A stretch of 5,402 bases of DNA from an uncultured Solobacterium sp. (GTDB lineage Bacteria; Bacillota_I; Bacilli_A; Erysipelotrichales; Erysipelotrichaceae): NCBI GenBank assembly GCA_938039295.1, contig CALHUY010000057.1, positions 1 through 5,402 on the forward strand, read 5' to 3'. Below the pieces are notes generated by a model that saw only the letters and a program-made list of their open reading frames with translations, made no database searches and was not told where the DNA came from. Positions 1-5,402 of this stretch are shown one piece after another; positions within the stretch are counted from its first letter, which is position 1; each line of letters opens with the position of its first letter. The position numbers were made by a program, and so were the translations under genes.

Positions 1-53
1 CATAATAAAAGTGAACCTCCTAAGTTGTTGTCCAACTTTTGGGGTTCACTTCA
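1..53 (-). mobile_element. Terminus of an IS3-family (IS150-group-like) insertion sequence, with the start of its first gene
   Basis: Read on the minus strand, this stretch begins TGAAGTGAACCCCAAAAG (from base 53) and continues with TTGGACA. A terminal TG followed by an ACCCCAAAAGTTGGACA-like sequence is typical of IS150-group IS3-family ends, as I recall them. Downstream on the same strand come AGGAGG (complement of 16-21), a 12-base spacer and an ATG (complement of 1-3). This is the expected layout for orfA, the helix-turn-helix half of an IS3 transposase, which would run leftward out of the window. Only the start codon is inside, so the product cannot be read. The exact outer end (53 or 48) and any target-site duplication cannot be settled without the other terminus. 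An unrelated leftward gene with an upstream hairpin is the alternative. Confidence 0.55.
10..50 (-). repeat. Long inverted repeat (hairpin) covering a Shine-Dalgarno site
   Basis: Bases 10-27 pair with 33-50 to form an 18-position stem with two mismatches (20/40 and 21/39) and one G-T wobble. The loop is five bases (28-32). The outer arm is AGTGAACC/GGTTCACT and the inner arm is AAGTTG/CAACTT. On the minus strand the AGGAGG ribosome binding site of the leftward gene lies within the 3' arm. A transcript entering from outside the element would therefore fold and hide this site, whereas a transcript starting inside the stem would not. No T-run directly follows on the + strand, so it does not look like a terminator for rightward transcription. 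Confidence 0.75.
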
Positions 54-107
54 TTGAGTGTCTTTTTTCTGGTAATATTTCTGTGCATCAAAATTCATGA
101 TTTGCGT

Positions 108-139
108 TATACTATTTGGTGTAATGAATTACAGGGGAG
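108..139 (+). promoter_or_regulatory. Candidate -10 element and Shine-Dalgarno site of the transporter gene
   Basis: TATACT at 108-113 is a good -10 hexamer, but no convincing -35 lies 16-18 bases upstream. The promoter call is therefore weak, and it may need an activator. AGGGGAG at 133-139 is a clear ribosome binding site 11 bases before the ATG at 151. If transcription starts near 120, an upstream in-frame ATG at 97 would not be on the transcript, which supports the start at 151. Confidence 0.4.
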
Positions 140-150
140 AATTTAACTCT

Positions 151-1611
151 ATGAATAAAAATAATAACAAGAGAAACATAATCATTCTCATTTCTATGTT
201 ATTGATGTTTGGTATGCGTTTTGTGCCTGCATTACCTAGTTTATCCGCATCTGGGATGCAGGTATTAGGAATCTTTGCAGGGACATTATTGCTATGGTTA
301 ACCATTGCGATAGATTGGCCATCAATTCTATTAATTGGCGCGCTTGCATTTGTACCTGAATTAAAGATTGGCACAATCTTATCTGGTGCGTATGGTGGAA
401 CAATCTTTGTATTTTTGATGTTTACTTTTGTGGTTACATACACATTATCAAAAACATCTTACATTAAACGTATTGCACTATTGTTTATTCATTCGAAGTT
501 GGCGATGAAAGGTCCGTGGATGTTTGTGACATTGTACTTTGCAAGTATTCTTGTGATAGGCAGTTTTATATCACCAACAGTATTATTCTTTGTATATCTT
601 CCAATTCTTGAAGAAATATATGCATTACTGGAGTTGAAAAAGGGAGATAAACTCGCCTCAGTGTTAATGATGGGTACAGTAATTATGTGTGGTATTTCAT
701 CAGGTATGACACCGATTGCACATGTATTCCCAGTGATTGCCATGAATGCATATACTGAGTTATATGGTACAGTGATTCATTATGGTAGCTATATGTTAGC
801 TGCAATTCCTGTAGGTATCTTAACAGCGATTGTAGCACTATTACTATTCCGTTATGTAGTAAAGCCAGATACATCATCCTTCGTAAAGTTTGAAGCAAAG
901 AAGATTAATTTAGAGAATGATAAACCAACGCGATCTGAAAATCTGATACTAGCAATATTTATACTGGTTGTATGCATGTGGGTTTTACCAAACTTATGCA
1001 TGCATATCATTAAGGAAGGACCAATCTTTGATGGGCTTAAATATTTAGATAAACTAGGAACTACATTTCCACCGCTTGTAGGTATCGTTCTATTATCTGT
1101 GATAACAGATGAAGGCAAACCATTATTAAATTTTGGTGAAGCTATGAGTAAGGGCGTATCTTGGCCATCATTAATTATGTGTGCGGGTACAACTGCACTT
1201 GGTGCAGCAATCACCAATAGTGACATTGGTGTTACCGCATGGATATCTGGAGGATTATCGCCGATAACATCTCATTTACCTGTGATGATTATGGTATTCA
1301 TTTTTATCCTTTGGGCTGCAATTCAAACAAATTTATCTAGCAATATAGTAACTGCTACAGTTGTTTCTGCCGCTGCTTTGGCGGTGACAGCAAGTATCAC
1401 AACGGTGAATGTAGGAGCACTAATTGTAAATGTTGGTATGATGTCTGCATTTGCGTTTGCGACACCTCCAGCGATGCCTTGTGTAGCAATAGCGGTCTCG
1501 AGTGGATGGACCAATACAAAACAGATGATGGTATATGGGTTTATCATTATGATTGCGGCAGTGATTTTATCTACCTGTATTGGATATCCGATAGCGGCAG
1601 CACTATTATAA
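151..1611 (+). CDS. SLC13/DASS-type anion permease (divalent anion:sodium symporter family)
   Basis: The product is a 486-residue polytopic inner-membrane protein with about 11-12 hydrophobic segments, a usual length for this family. The family moves dicarboxylates, citrate, sulfate or similar anions, generally coupled to sodium; the substrate here cannot be told. The fold's internal two-fold repeat is visible. The first half has GSFISPTVLFF (SPT near residues 141-143) followed by a SGMTPIAH segment. The second half has TNLSSNIVTA (SNI near 397-399) followed by AFATPPAMP (ATPP near 437-440), which matches the conserved ATPPN region of DASS proteins. The canonical Ser-Asn-Thr binding motifs are altered to SPT and SNI, so this is a divergent member. 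ATG 151 was chosen because AGGGGAG precedes it; an in-frame ATG at 97 would add 18 residues but lacks a ribosome binding site. The gene stands alone between an IS end and a terminator. It could instead belong to a neighbouring family in the ion transporter superfamily. Confidence 0.8.
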   Translation: MNKNNNKRNIIILISMLLMFGMRFVPALPSLSASGMQVLGIFAGTLLLWLTIAIDWPSILLIGALAFVPELKIGTILSGAYGGTIFVFLMFTFVVTYTLSKTSYIKRIALLFIHSKLAMKGPWMFVTLYFASILVIGSFISPTVLFFVYLPILEEIYALLELKKGDKLASVLMMGTVIMCGISSGMTPIAHVFPVIAMNAYTELYGTVIHYGSYMLAAIPVGILTAIVALLLFRYVVKPDTSSFVKFEAKKINLENDKPTRSENLILAIFILVVCMWVLPNLCMHIIKEGPIFDGLKYLDKLGTTFPPLVGIVLLSVITDEGKPLLNFGEAMSKGVSWPSLIMCAGTTALGAAITNSDIGVTAWISGGLSPITSHLPVMIMVFIFILWAAIQTNLSSNIVTATVVSAAALAVTASITTVNVGALIVNVGMMSAFAFATPPAMPCVAIAVSSGWTNTKQMMVYGFIIMIAAVILSTCIGYPIAAALL

Positions 1612-1666
1612 ATTGATTAAAATAACAGTATTCATATGTGAAAATAGAGTGTTATACACATGTATG

Positions 1667-1694
1667 CCGGTAGACGAGATCTACCGGTTTTATT
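1667..1694 (+). terminator. Rho-independent terminator of the transporter gene
   Basis: CCGGTAGA (1667-1674) and TCTACCGG (1680-1687) form a perfect 8-bp stem with a five-base loop, followed directly by TTTTATT. It lies 56 bases after the transporter stop codon and separates that gene from the lipoprotein unit. Confidence 0.85.
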
Positions 1695-1764
1695 GTGTTT
1701 TATCGAGTATAGATACGATTGTTATACAATTTTAAAGTTTTGTGAAAAAATTATCATTTTTGTA

Positions 1765-1793
1765 TTGACTAACTCGATATTGATAGTTATTAT
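1765..1793 (+). promoter_or_regulatory. Sigma-A-type promoter of the lipoprotein gene
   Basis: TTGACT (1765-1770, five of six matches to the consensus -35) and TATTAT (1788-1793, five of six to the -10) are separated by exactly 17 bases. The predicted start near base 1800 gives a leader of about 33 bases carrying GGAGGG (1817-1822). This is the best-matched promoter in the window. Confidence 0.8.
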
Positions 1794-1797
1794 CAAT
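1779..1797. promoter_or_regulatory. Fur-box-like operator overlapping the -10 element
   Basis: ATTGATAGTTATTATCAAT contains TGATAGT-T-ATTATCA (1781-1795). This matches the Bacillus-type 7-1-7 Fur box TGATAAT-N-ATTATCA at 13 of 14 specified positions. The related PerR box lacks the G/C of the outer arms, and the Zur box has a different core, so Fur is the best fit among the family. The site covers the whole -10 hexamer, the position expected for repression by iron-loaded Fur. The outer bases also form a perfect ATTGATA-N5-TATCAAT inverted repeat. A separate ATTATCA half-site occurs at 1750-1756, without a matching left half. AT-rich promoter DNA can produce such matches by chance, but a near-complete palindrome placed exactly over a -10 is unlikely to be random. 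Confidence 0.65.
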
Positions 1798-1832
1798 AAG
1801 CAAGCTTAAGTTAGACGGAGGGAAATTTACAA

Positions 1833-2882
1833 ATGAAAAAGGTTCTAACAACTTTATGCGCTGTTGCAATGTTGGCAGGTTGCACAGCTGGAGGATCAAA
1901 GAAGTCTTCCACAAGTACATCTTCTGCAAAGGAAGAAACATCTGCTACTGTAATGGTTGGTACAGGTTCTGTAACTAATGTAGCAAACAAGGTAAAAGAA
2001 GGTGCTGATACAACTGCACAGTTCGATACAGTATTTGCGTCAGTTGTATTAGAAGGTAATGTAATCAAGTATGTATACTTTGACGAAGCACAGGATAAGG
2101 TTACTTATGATGCGGTTGGTCACGTTACTTCTGATAGCACAACTTCTATGTCCAAGAAGGATTTAGGAGATAACTATGGAATGAAGGACAAGTCTCCAAT
2201 CAAGAAGGAATGGTTCGAACAGGTTGAGGCTTTAGAGAAGTGGGCTGTTGGTAAGACAGTTGAAGAAGTACTCAATATGCCTACAACACAGAAGGATGAA
2301 AAGCACACGGTAACAGCTGATAAGGATCTTATGACAGGATGCACAATCAGCGTAACTGGTTTCCAACAGGCTTTAGAGAAAGCTGCTAAGAACGCTGTTG
2401 AAGTGAAGGATGTAGCTTCTGTAGGTTCTGCAATCTTAACTGAAGTTTCTGGTAAGGACGCTACTGCTGAAAAGAGTGGTGAAGCAAAGGCTAACTCAAC
2501 ATATGGTGTTGTTGCGTTAGATAAGGATGGTAAGGTTGTATTCACACAGACTGATGAAGCACAAAACGCTGTGAAGTTTACAACAGCTGGTGCTTTAGAT
2601 GGTGAGGCAATGGCTGTACCTACAAAGGCTGAAAAGAAGGATGAATACGGTATGAAGAAGGCTTCCTCCATCGGTAAGGAATGGTTCGAACAGAATCAGG
2701 CTTTCGATGAGTGGACAGTTGGTAAGACTAGCAACGAAATCAGTGGTATGAAAGTTACTACTAATGAAGCTGGTAAGACTGTACCAGCTGATAAGGACCT
2801 TATGACAGGATGCACAATGGGTATTGATTCTCTACAGAAGGTTACTGTAACAGCTATCGCTGCTGCTTCTAAGCTTAACTAA
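1833..2882 (+). CDS. Surface lipoprotein with two tandem FMN-binding-like repeats
   Basis: The 349-residue product begins with a lipoprotein signal peptide ending in LAGC, with Cys17 as the lipidation site. A Ser/Thr/Lys-rich linker (about 18-38) follows, so it should be anchored outside the membrane. The rest is two homologous units, roughly 39-190 and 194-345. Each has a beta-rich front part (VVLEGNVIKYVYFDEAQ; VVALDKDGKVVFTQTDEAQ), then YGM (115-117; 272-274), KEWFEQ (125-130; 282-287), W-x-VGKT (137-142; 294-299), DLMTGCT (165-171; 322-328) and a helical tail. DLMTGCT resembles the Dxx(S/T)GAT motif at which ApbE attaches FMN in RnfG/NqrC-type and PplA-type domains, with Ala replaced by Cys. 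Function is inferred only: flavin binding, metal binding or redox are all possible. Apart from Cys9 in the signal and Cys17, the two motif cysteines (170, 327) are the only ones. GGAGGG lies 10 bases before the ATG. The gene is monocistronic and probably Fur-controlled. About nine in ten Lys codons are AAG, which suggests high expression. Confidence 0.75.
   Translation: MKKVLTTLCAVAMLAGCTAGGSKKSSTSTSSAKEETSATVMVGTGSVTNVANKVKEGADTTAQFDTVFASVVLEGNVIKYVYFDEAQDKVTYDAVGHVTSDSTTSMSKKDLGDNYGMKDKSPIKKEWFEQVEALEKWAVGKTVEEVLNMPTTQKDEKHTVTADKDLMTGCTISVTGFQQALEKAAKNAVEVKDVASVGSAILTEVSGKDATAEKSGEAKANSTYGVVALDKDGKVVFTQTDEAQNAVKFTTAGALDGEAMAVPTKAEKKDEYGMKKASSIGKEWFEQNQAFDEWTVGKTSNEISGMKVTTNEAGKTVPADKDLMTGCTMGIDSLQKVTVTAIAAASKLN
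2315..2347 (+). repeat. First copy of a 33-bp direct repeat within the lipoprotein gene
   Basis: Bases 2315-2347 match 2786-2818 at 32 of 33 positions; the single change is a silent T/C in the Asp codon of DLMTGCT. The repeat encodes the motif end of the first domain. An additional 18-bp identical pair, AAGGAATGGTTCGAACAG, occurs at 2205-2222 and 2676-2693. These show that the two protein units arose by duplication, with the motif kept nearly unchanged at the DNA level. Confidence 0.9.
2786..2818 (+). repeat. Second copy of the 33-bp direct repeat within the lipoprotein gene
   Basis: This is the partner of 2315-2347, 471 bases downstream and in the same reading frame, encoding the ADKDLMTGCTM segment of the second domain. 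The surrounding repeat units have diverged much more at both the DNA and protein level, so these short stretches stand out. Confidence 0.9.
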
Positions 2883-2902
2883 TTCAATTATTTTAAAACT
2901 CT

Positions 2903-2939
2903 AAGAATATCTTCGGGAAAACTGAGGATATTCTTTTTT
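2903..2939 (+). terminator. Strong rho-independent terminator of the lipoprotein gene
   Basis: AAGAATATC (2903-2911) pairs with GATATTCTT (2927-2935). The stem extends inward by TTC/GAG (2912-2914 with 2924-2926, one wobble) to 12 pairs around a nine-base loop. A run of six T follows within 2934-2939. It begins 21 bases after the stop codon, and its length suits a highly expressed gene. Confidence 0.9.
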
Positions 2940-2976
2940 CTATATATTGATGAAAAGTGAGGTATGGTGGTGACTA

Positions 2977-2985
2977 TGCTATAAT
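2977..2985 (+). promoter_or_regulatory. Extended -10 promoter for the membrane protein-GH2-hslO operon
   Basis: TGC followed by a perfect TATAAT (2980-2985) gives the extended -10 form TGnTATAAT. No good -35 is seen 16-18 bases upstream, which is tolerated by extended -10 promoters. The predicted start near 2992 leaves a leader of only about 11 bases, just enough for the AGGAG site at 2993-2997 before the ATG at 3003. Confidence 0.7.
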
Positions 2986-3002
2986 GAGTGGCAGGAGAAA
3001 AT

Positions 3003-3395
3003 ATGGAAGAACTACGTAAAAGTCTTATTTTAAAAGTATTAATTACACTTGTATCTGGAATCTTGATGATGGTAGTCACCTCATTTGTGATGATTCTATG
3101 TAACTTTAAAATAATATCTGTCAATGGAATGATAGGCTTGATTTTGTTAGTTACATTACCACAGCTCTGGTCTATTTTAAGAAACTATGAGATTCCAACA
3201 ACAGCGATATCCTTGGGGATGATCGGTGTTTCATTTGTACTATCTTTAATCTACGGATGGACAGTCGCAAATAGTGTTGCACAATATACAGAGCCAATGA
3301 AGATGTTCCAAATTATTTTAATATATATTCTAAAGGTACATGGACTAGCAGCTGTAATTACAGCGCTCATTGGTTATCGAACAAAGAAACAATAA
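3003..3395 (+). CDS. Small four-helix integral membrane protein of unknown function
   Basis: I do not recognise a family for this 130-residue protein. It has a short charged N-terminus (MEELRKS), then four hydrophobic segments at about 8-33, 40-58, 68-88 and 103-124, and a basic C-terminus (YRTKKQ), so it should sit in the cytoplasmic membrane. No catalytic or cofactor motif is visible; a single Cys (33) lies at the end of helix 1. ATG 3003 was chosen because AGGAG (2993-2997) sits five bases before it. An in-frame GTG at 2988 would overlap the predicted leader and has no ribosome binding site. It is the first gene of a unit with GH2 downstream (18-base gap) and hslO. A role in small-solute transport or as an accessory membrane protein cannot be judged from the sequence. 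Confidence 0.75.
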   Translation: MEELRKSLILKVLITLVSGILMMVVTSFVMILCNFKIISVNGMIGLILLVTLPQLWSILRNYEIPTTAISLGMIGVSFVLSLIYGWTVANSVAQYTEPMKMFQIILIYILKVHGLAAVITALIGYRTKKQ

Positions 3396-3413
3396 CTAGA
3401 AAGGAAGGTTGGC

Positions 3414-5144
3414 ATGAAAGTAATGAGTCGTTGGGGCAAGAATGTGAATTTAAAGAGCCCTTTGCAGGAATATCCTCGTATGCAGTTGCAACGCGGTAGC
3501 TATACGAACTTGAATGGCCGCTGGGAATACCAAATTACGGATAGTGATCAAGCACCTCAAGCAAATCTCTGGAAGCCAATCAATGTTCCTTTTCCTTTGG
3601 GTTCACAGCTTTCTGGTAGTGATGAGATTTTATTACCTGGGAAAGTATTGTGGTATAAAAAACAATTCTCTTATAAACCAGGAGAATATCATACTCATTT
3701 AAATTTTGAAGCAGTTGATCAACAATGTATTGTCTACCTAAATGGTATAGAAGTTGGTAGACACGTTGGTGGATATGAGCCGTTTAGTTTAGATGTATCA
3801 AGTTATATCAAGTATCAAAATGCACTGCTCGTGAAGTGTACTGACCCAAGTGATACAGGTGAGTATGCATATGGAAAGCAGAAAATTCAACATGGTGGTA
3901 TGTGGTATACACCAATGTCGGGTATTTGGCAAACGGTATGGCTAGAAGATATTCCTTTACATGGGGTACATGCATTAAAGATTACACCGAACTATGATAG
4001 ACAAACTGTTTATCTAGAGATGGAAGGTGATTTTAATCATGCAACAATTACAATCAGTGCAGCAGGGAAGATGATTTATCATGAAATGACTGCAGAGATG
4101 CGTAATGAAATCTATTTGGAGGACATGCATCCATGGACATTGGAAGATCCTTTCTTATATGACTTATATATTGAAACAGAGGATGACATCATTAAGAGTT
4201 ATTTTGGTATGCGCTGTTTCACCTGTGAAAAGGATGAGAAAGGTTATCCTCGTTTCTGTTTGAATCACGTACCAGTATTCTTAAGCGGTGTACTAGATCA
4301 AGGTTATACACCAGAGGGGAATTTAACATATCCTGATGATGAGATGATGATTTATGATATTCAGAAAGTAAAAGAGTTAGGTTTTAATATGATACGCAAG
4401 CATGTTAAAGTGGAGTCTCGTCGTTGGTATTATCATGCGGATAGATTAGGGATGCTTGTGATGCAGGATATGCCTAATGGTGGTCAACCAAGTAAATTAA
4501 CCACTTTATATTTACCACACTTGAATATCACACGTATGAATGACCAGAAGCAAAAACACCTCGGAAGAGGTGACGAGTGGGGTAAGAAAGCGTACTATGA
4601 TGAATTAAATGCGATGATTCATAACTTGTATAATGTTGTGTCTATCTTTGCATGGGTTCCTTTCAATGAAGGTTGGGGACAGTTTGATAGTGCTAAGGTA
4701 ACCAAACATATTCAATTGATGGATTTAACACGTTTTGTGGACAGTGCTAGTGGTTGGCATGATCAAGGTGCTGGTGACTTCTACAGTCGCCATGTATATT
4801 TCCATACCTATACAAATCCACAGAATCATGAAAAGAGAATGTCAATCTTATCTGAATTTGGTGGCTATTCGTATCTGATTCCAGGACATAGTCTTGCCCA
4901 AAAGCTTTATGGTTACAAAAAATTCACAGATAAGTTAAACTTAAACACGGCGATTCGAAAGTTATATGAAGATAGTATTATTCGCAATATTCCTAAAGGA
5001 TTAACTGCTTGTGTATTTACACAGTTAACGGATGTGGAAGATGAGTGCAATGGTATTATGACGGCGGACCGTGAAATCGTGAAGTTAGATGAAAAGAGAA
5101 TTCGTAATCTGAATCAACGATGCATGAGGAGGTTAAAGAAATGA
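3414..5144 (+). CDS. Glycoside hydrolase family 2 enzyme (beta-galactosidase/beta-glucuronidase-like)
   Basis: This 576-residue protein has the three-domain GH2 core. The jelly-roll sugar-binding domain (about 25-180) contains LNGIEVGRHVGGYEPF (109-124) and SGIWQTVWLE (169-178). The immunoglobulin-like beta-sandwich (about 183-270) ends in FGMRCF. The TIM barrel (about 278-560) opens with LSGVLDQGYTPEG (290-302). The predicted acid/base is Glu419 in the FNEGWGQ motif and the nucleophile is Glu481 in SEFGGYS. The family hydrolyses terminal beta-linked sugars with retention of configuration; the sugar here is not determined. It lacks a signal peptide, so it should act in the cytoplasm on imported oligosaccharides or glycosides. 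It is far shorter than LacZ (about 1,000 residues) and resembles uncharacterised GH2 proteins of about 580-600 residues. AAGGAAGG (3401-3408) lies five bases before ATG 3414; an in-frame ATG at 3423 is a less likely start. Its TGA overlaps the hslO start, indicating translational coupling. Confidence 0.9.
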   Translation: MKVMSRWGKNVNLKSPLQEYPRMQLQRGSYTNLNGRWEYQITDSDQAPQANLWKPINVPFPLGSQLSGSDEILLPGKVLWYKKQFSYKPGEYHTHLNFEAVDQQCIVYLNGIEVGRHVGGYEPFSLDVSSYIKYQNALLVKCTDPSDTGEYAYGKQKIQHGGMWYTPMSGIWQTVWLEDIPLHGVHALKITPNYDRQTVYLEMEGDFNHATITISAAGKMIYHEMTAEMRNEIYLEDMHPWTLEDPFLYDLYIETEDDIIKSYFGMRCFTCEKDEKGYPRFCLNHVPVFLSGVLDQGYTPEGNLTYPDDEMMIYDIQKVKELGFNMIRKHVKVESRRWYYHADRLGMLVMQDMPNGGQPSKLTTLYLPHLNITRMNDQKQKHLGRGDEWGKKAYYDELNAMIHNLYNVVSIFAWVPFNEGWGQFDSAKVTKHIQLMDLTRFVDSASGWHDQGAGDFYSRHVYFHTYTNPQNHEKRMSILSEFGGYSYLIPGHSLAQKLYGYKKFTDKLNLNTAIRKLYEDSIIRNIPKGLTACVFTQLTDVEDECNGIMTADREIVKLDEKRIRNLNQRCMRRLKK

Positions 5145-5402
5145 GAAATCAAATTGTTATCGCTGATGCGTTGGGTGGTAGTGTTAGAATCCACGCAGTG
5201 GATACAACAGATATCGTAGAAGAAGCTAGAAAATTACATCATTGTATGGCCACTTCTGCAGCAGCTTTAGGTAGAACCTTAACGGTTACAGCTATCATGG
5301 GCAGTGATTTAAAGAACTCCTATGAGAAAGTAACCTGTATCTTTAATGGACACGGTCCAGCAGGCACTGTTCTTGCGCAAGCGGATGGTAGTGGAAATGT
5401 GA
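5141..5402 (+). CDS. hslO: Hsp33 redox-regulated chaperone, 5' part only
   Basis: The first 87 codons are present and the gene runs off the window. The translated start, MRNQIVIADALGGSVRIHAVDTT in two parts (residues 1-12 and 13-23), followed by VEEARKLHHCMATSAAALGRTLT and FNGHGPAGTVLAQADGSGNV segments, matches the N-terminal substrate-binding domain of Hsp33. The conserved landmarks are the ATAALGR-like stretch (here TSAAALGR, 38-45) and the G-x-GP-x-G loop (70-75). Hsp33 is a cytoplasmic holdase that is switched on by oxidation of a C-terminal zinc centre with four cysteines. That region lies beyond the window, so its integrity is unknown. AGGAGG (5127-5132) sits eight bases before the ATG, inside the end of the GH2 gene, and the start overlaps the GH2 stop by four bases (ATGA). 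Confidence 0.93.
   Translation, partial: MRNQIVIADALGGSVRIHAVDTTDIVEEARKLHHCMATSAAALGRTLTVTAIMGSDLKNSYEKVTCIFNGHGPAGTVLAQADGSGNV

Noticed and set aside
54..81. Outward promoter at the IS edge driving the transporter (TTGAGT at 54-59 with TATTTC at 76-81)
   Set aside because: The -10 match is poor, and the better hexamer TAATAT (73-78) gives a spacer of only 13 bases.
97..150. In-frame N-terminal extension of the transporter from ATG 97
   Set aside because: No ribosome binding site precedes base 97, the likely -10 element lies inside this stretch, and AGGGGAG clearly serves the ATG at 151.
1718..1730. Small palindrome ATTGT-TAT-ACAAT upstream of the lipoprotein promoter
   Set aside because: The arms are only five bases in AT-rich DNA, it lies 35 bases before the -35 element, and it matches no operator that I know. 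A 9-base copy of its core at 1650-1658 is not palindromic in the same way.
2174..2671. 165-codon open frame on the minus strand within the lipoprotein gene
   Set aside because: It lies entirely opposite a well-supported gene, lacks a ribosome binding site of its own, and its Ser/Thr/Ala/Val-rich content is what the antisense of this codon-biased gene would give.
3514..3702. 62-codon open frame on the + strand inside the GH2 gene
   Set aside because: It is an out-of-frame shadow of the GH2 coding sequence with no ribosome binding site and no recognisable product.

Overview
The window is low-GC DNA with strong AGGAGG-type ribosome binding sites, sigma-A-like promoters and U-tailed intrinsic terminators, as expected of a Bacillota (Firmicutes) chromosome. 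The style of the transporter and the lipoprotein suggests a gut or oral Erysipelotrichia/Clostridia-like organism, but this is an impression and not a demonstrated assignment. All complete genes lie on the + strand.

Layout: (1) Bases 1-53 look like the terminus of an IS3-family (IS150-group-like) insertion sequence. Its first gene would read leftward out of the window; only the start codon, the Shine-Dalgarno site and a long hairpin are inside. (2) Bases 151-1611 encode an SLC13/DASS-type membrane transporter, closed by an intrinsic terminator at 1667-1691. (3) A well-formed promoter at 1765-1793, with a Fur-box-like operator lying over its -10 element, drives a 349-residue lipoprotein (1833-2882). 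The lipoprotein consists of two repeats that each carry a DLMTGCT motif resembling the flavinylation motif of FMN-binding domains. A strong terminator follows at 2903-2939. (4) An extended -10 promoter (2977-2985) starts what looks like an operon: an unrecognised four-helix membrane protein (3003-3395), a cytoplasmic glycoside hydrolase family 2 enzyme (3414-5144), and the 5' part of hslO (Hsp33), whose ATG overlaps the GH2 stop codon.

How the genes may work together: the transporter and the lipoprotein are each isolated by promoters and terminators and look like single-gene units. The lipoprotein is the most interesting element. It combines probable iron (Fur) control, surface anchoring, a codon pattern typical of high expression, and two symmetric cysteine-containing motifs, which together suggest an extracytoplasmic redox or flavin/metal-related protein. 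The third unit couples carbohydrate cleavage to a redox-activated chaperone by translational overlap, which may reflect shared expression more than shared function. Apart from the upstream regions described here, no gene-free stretch longer than 300 bases exists, and no tRNA, rRNA or CRISPR was seen.
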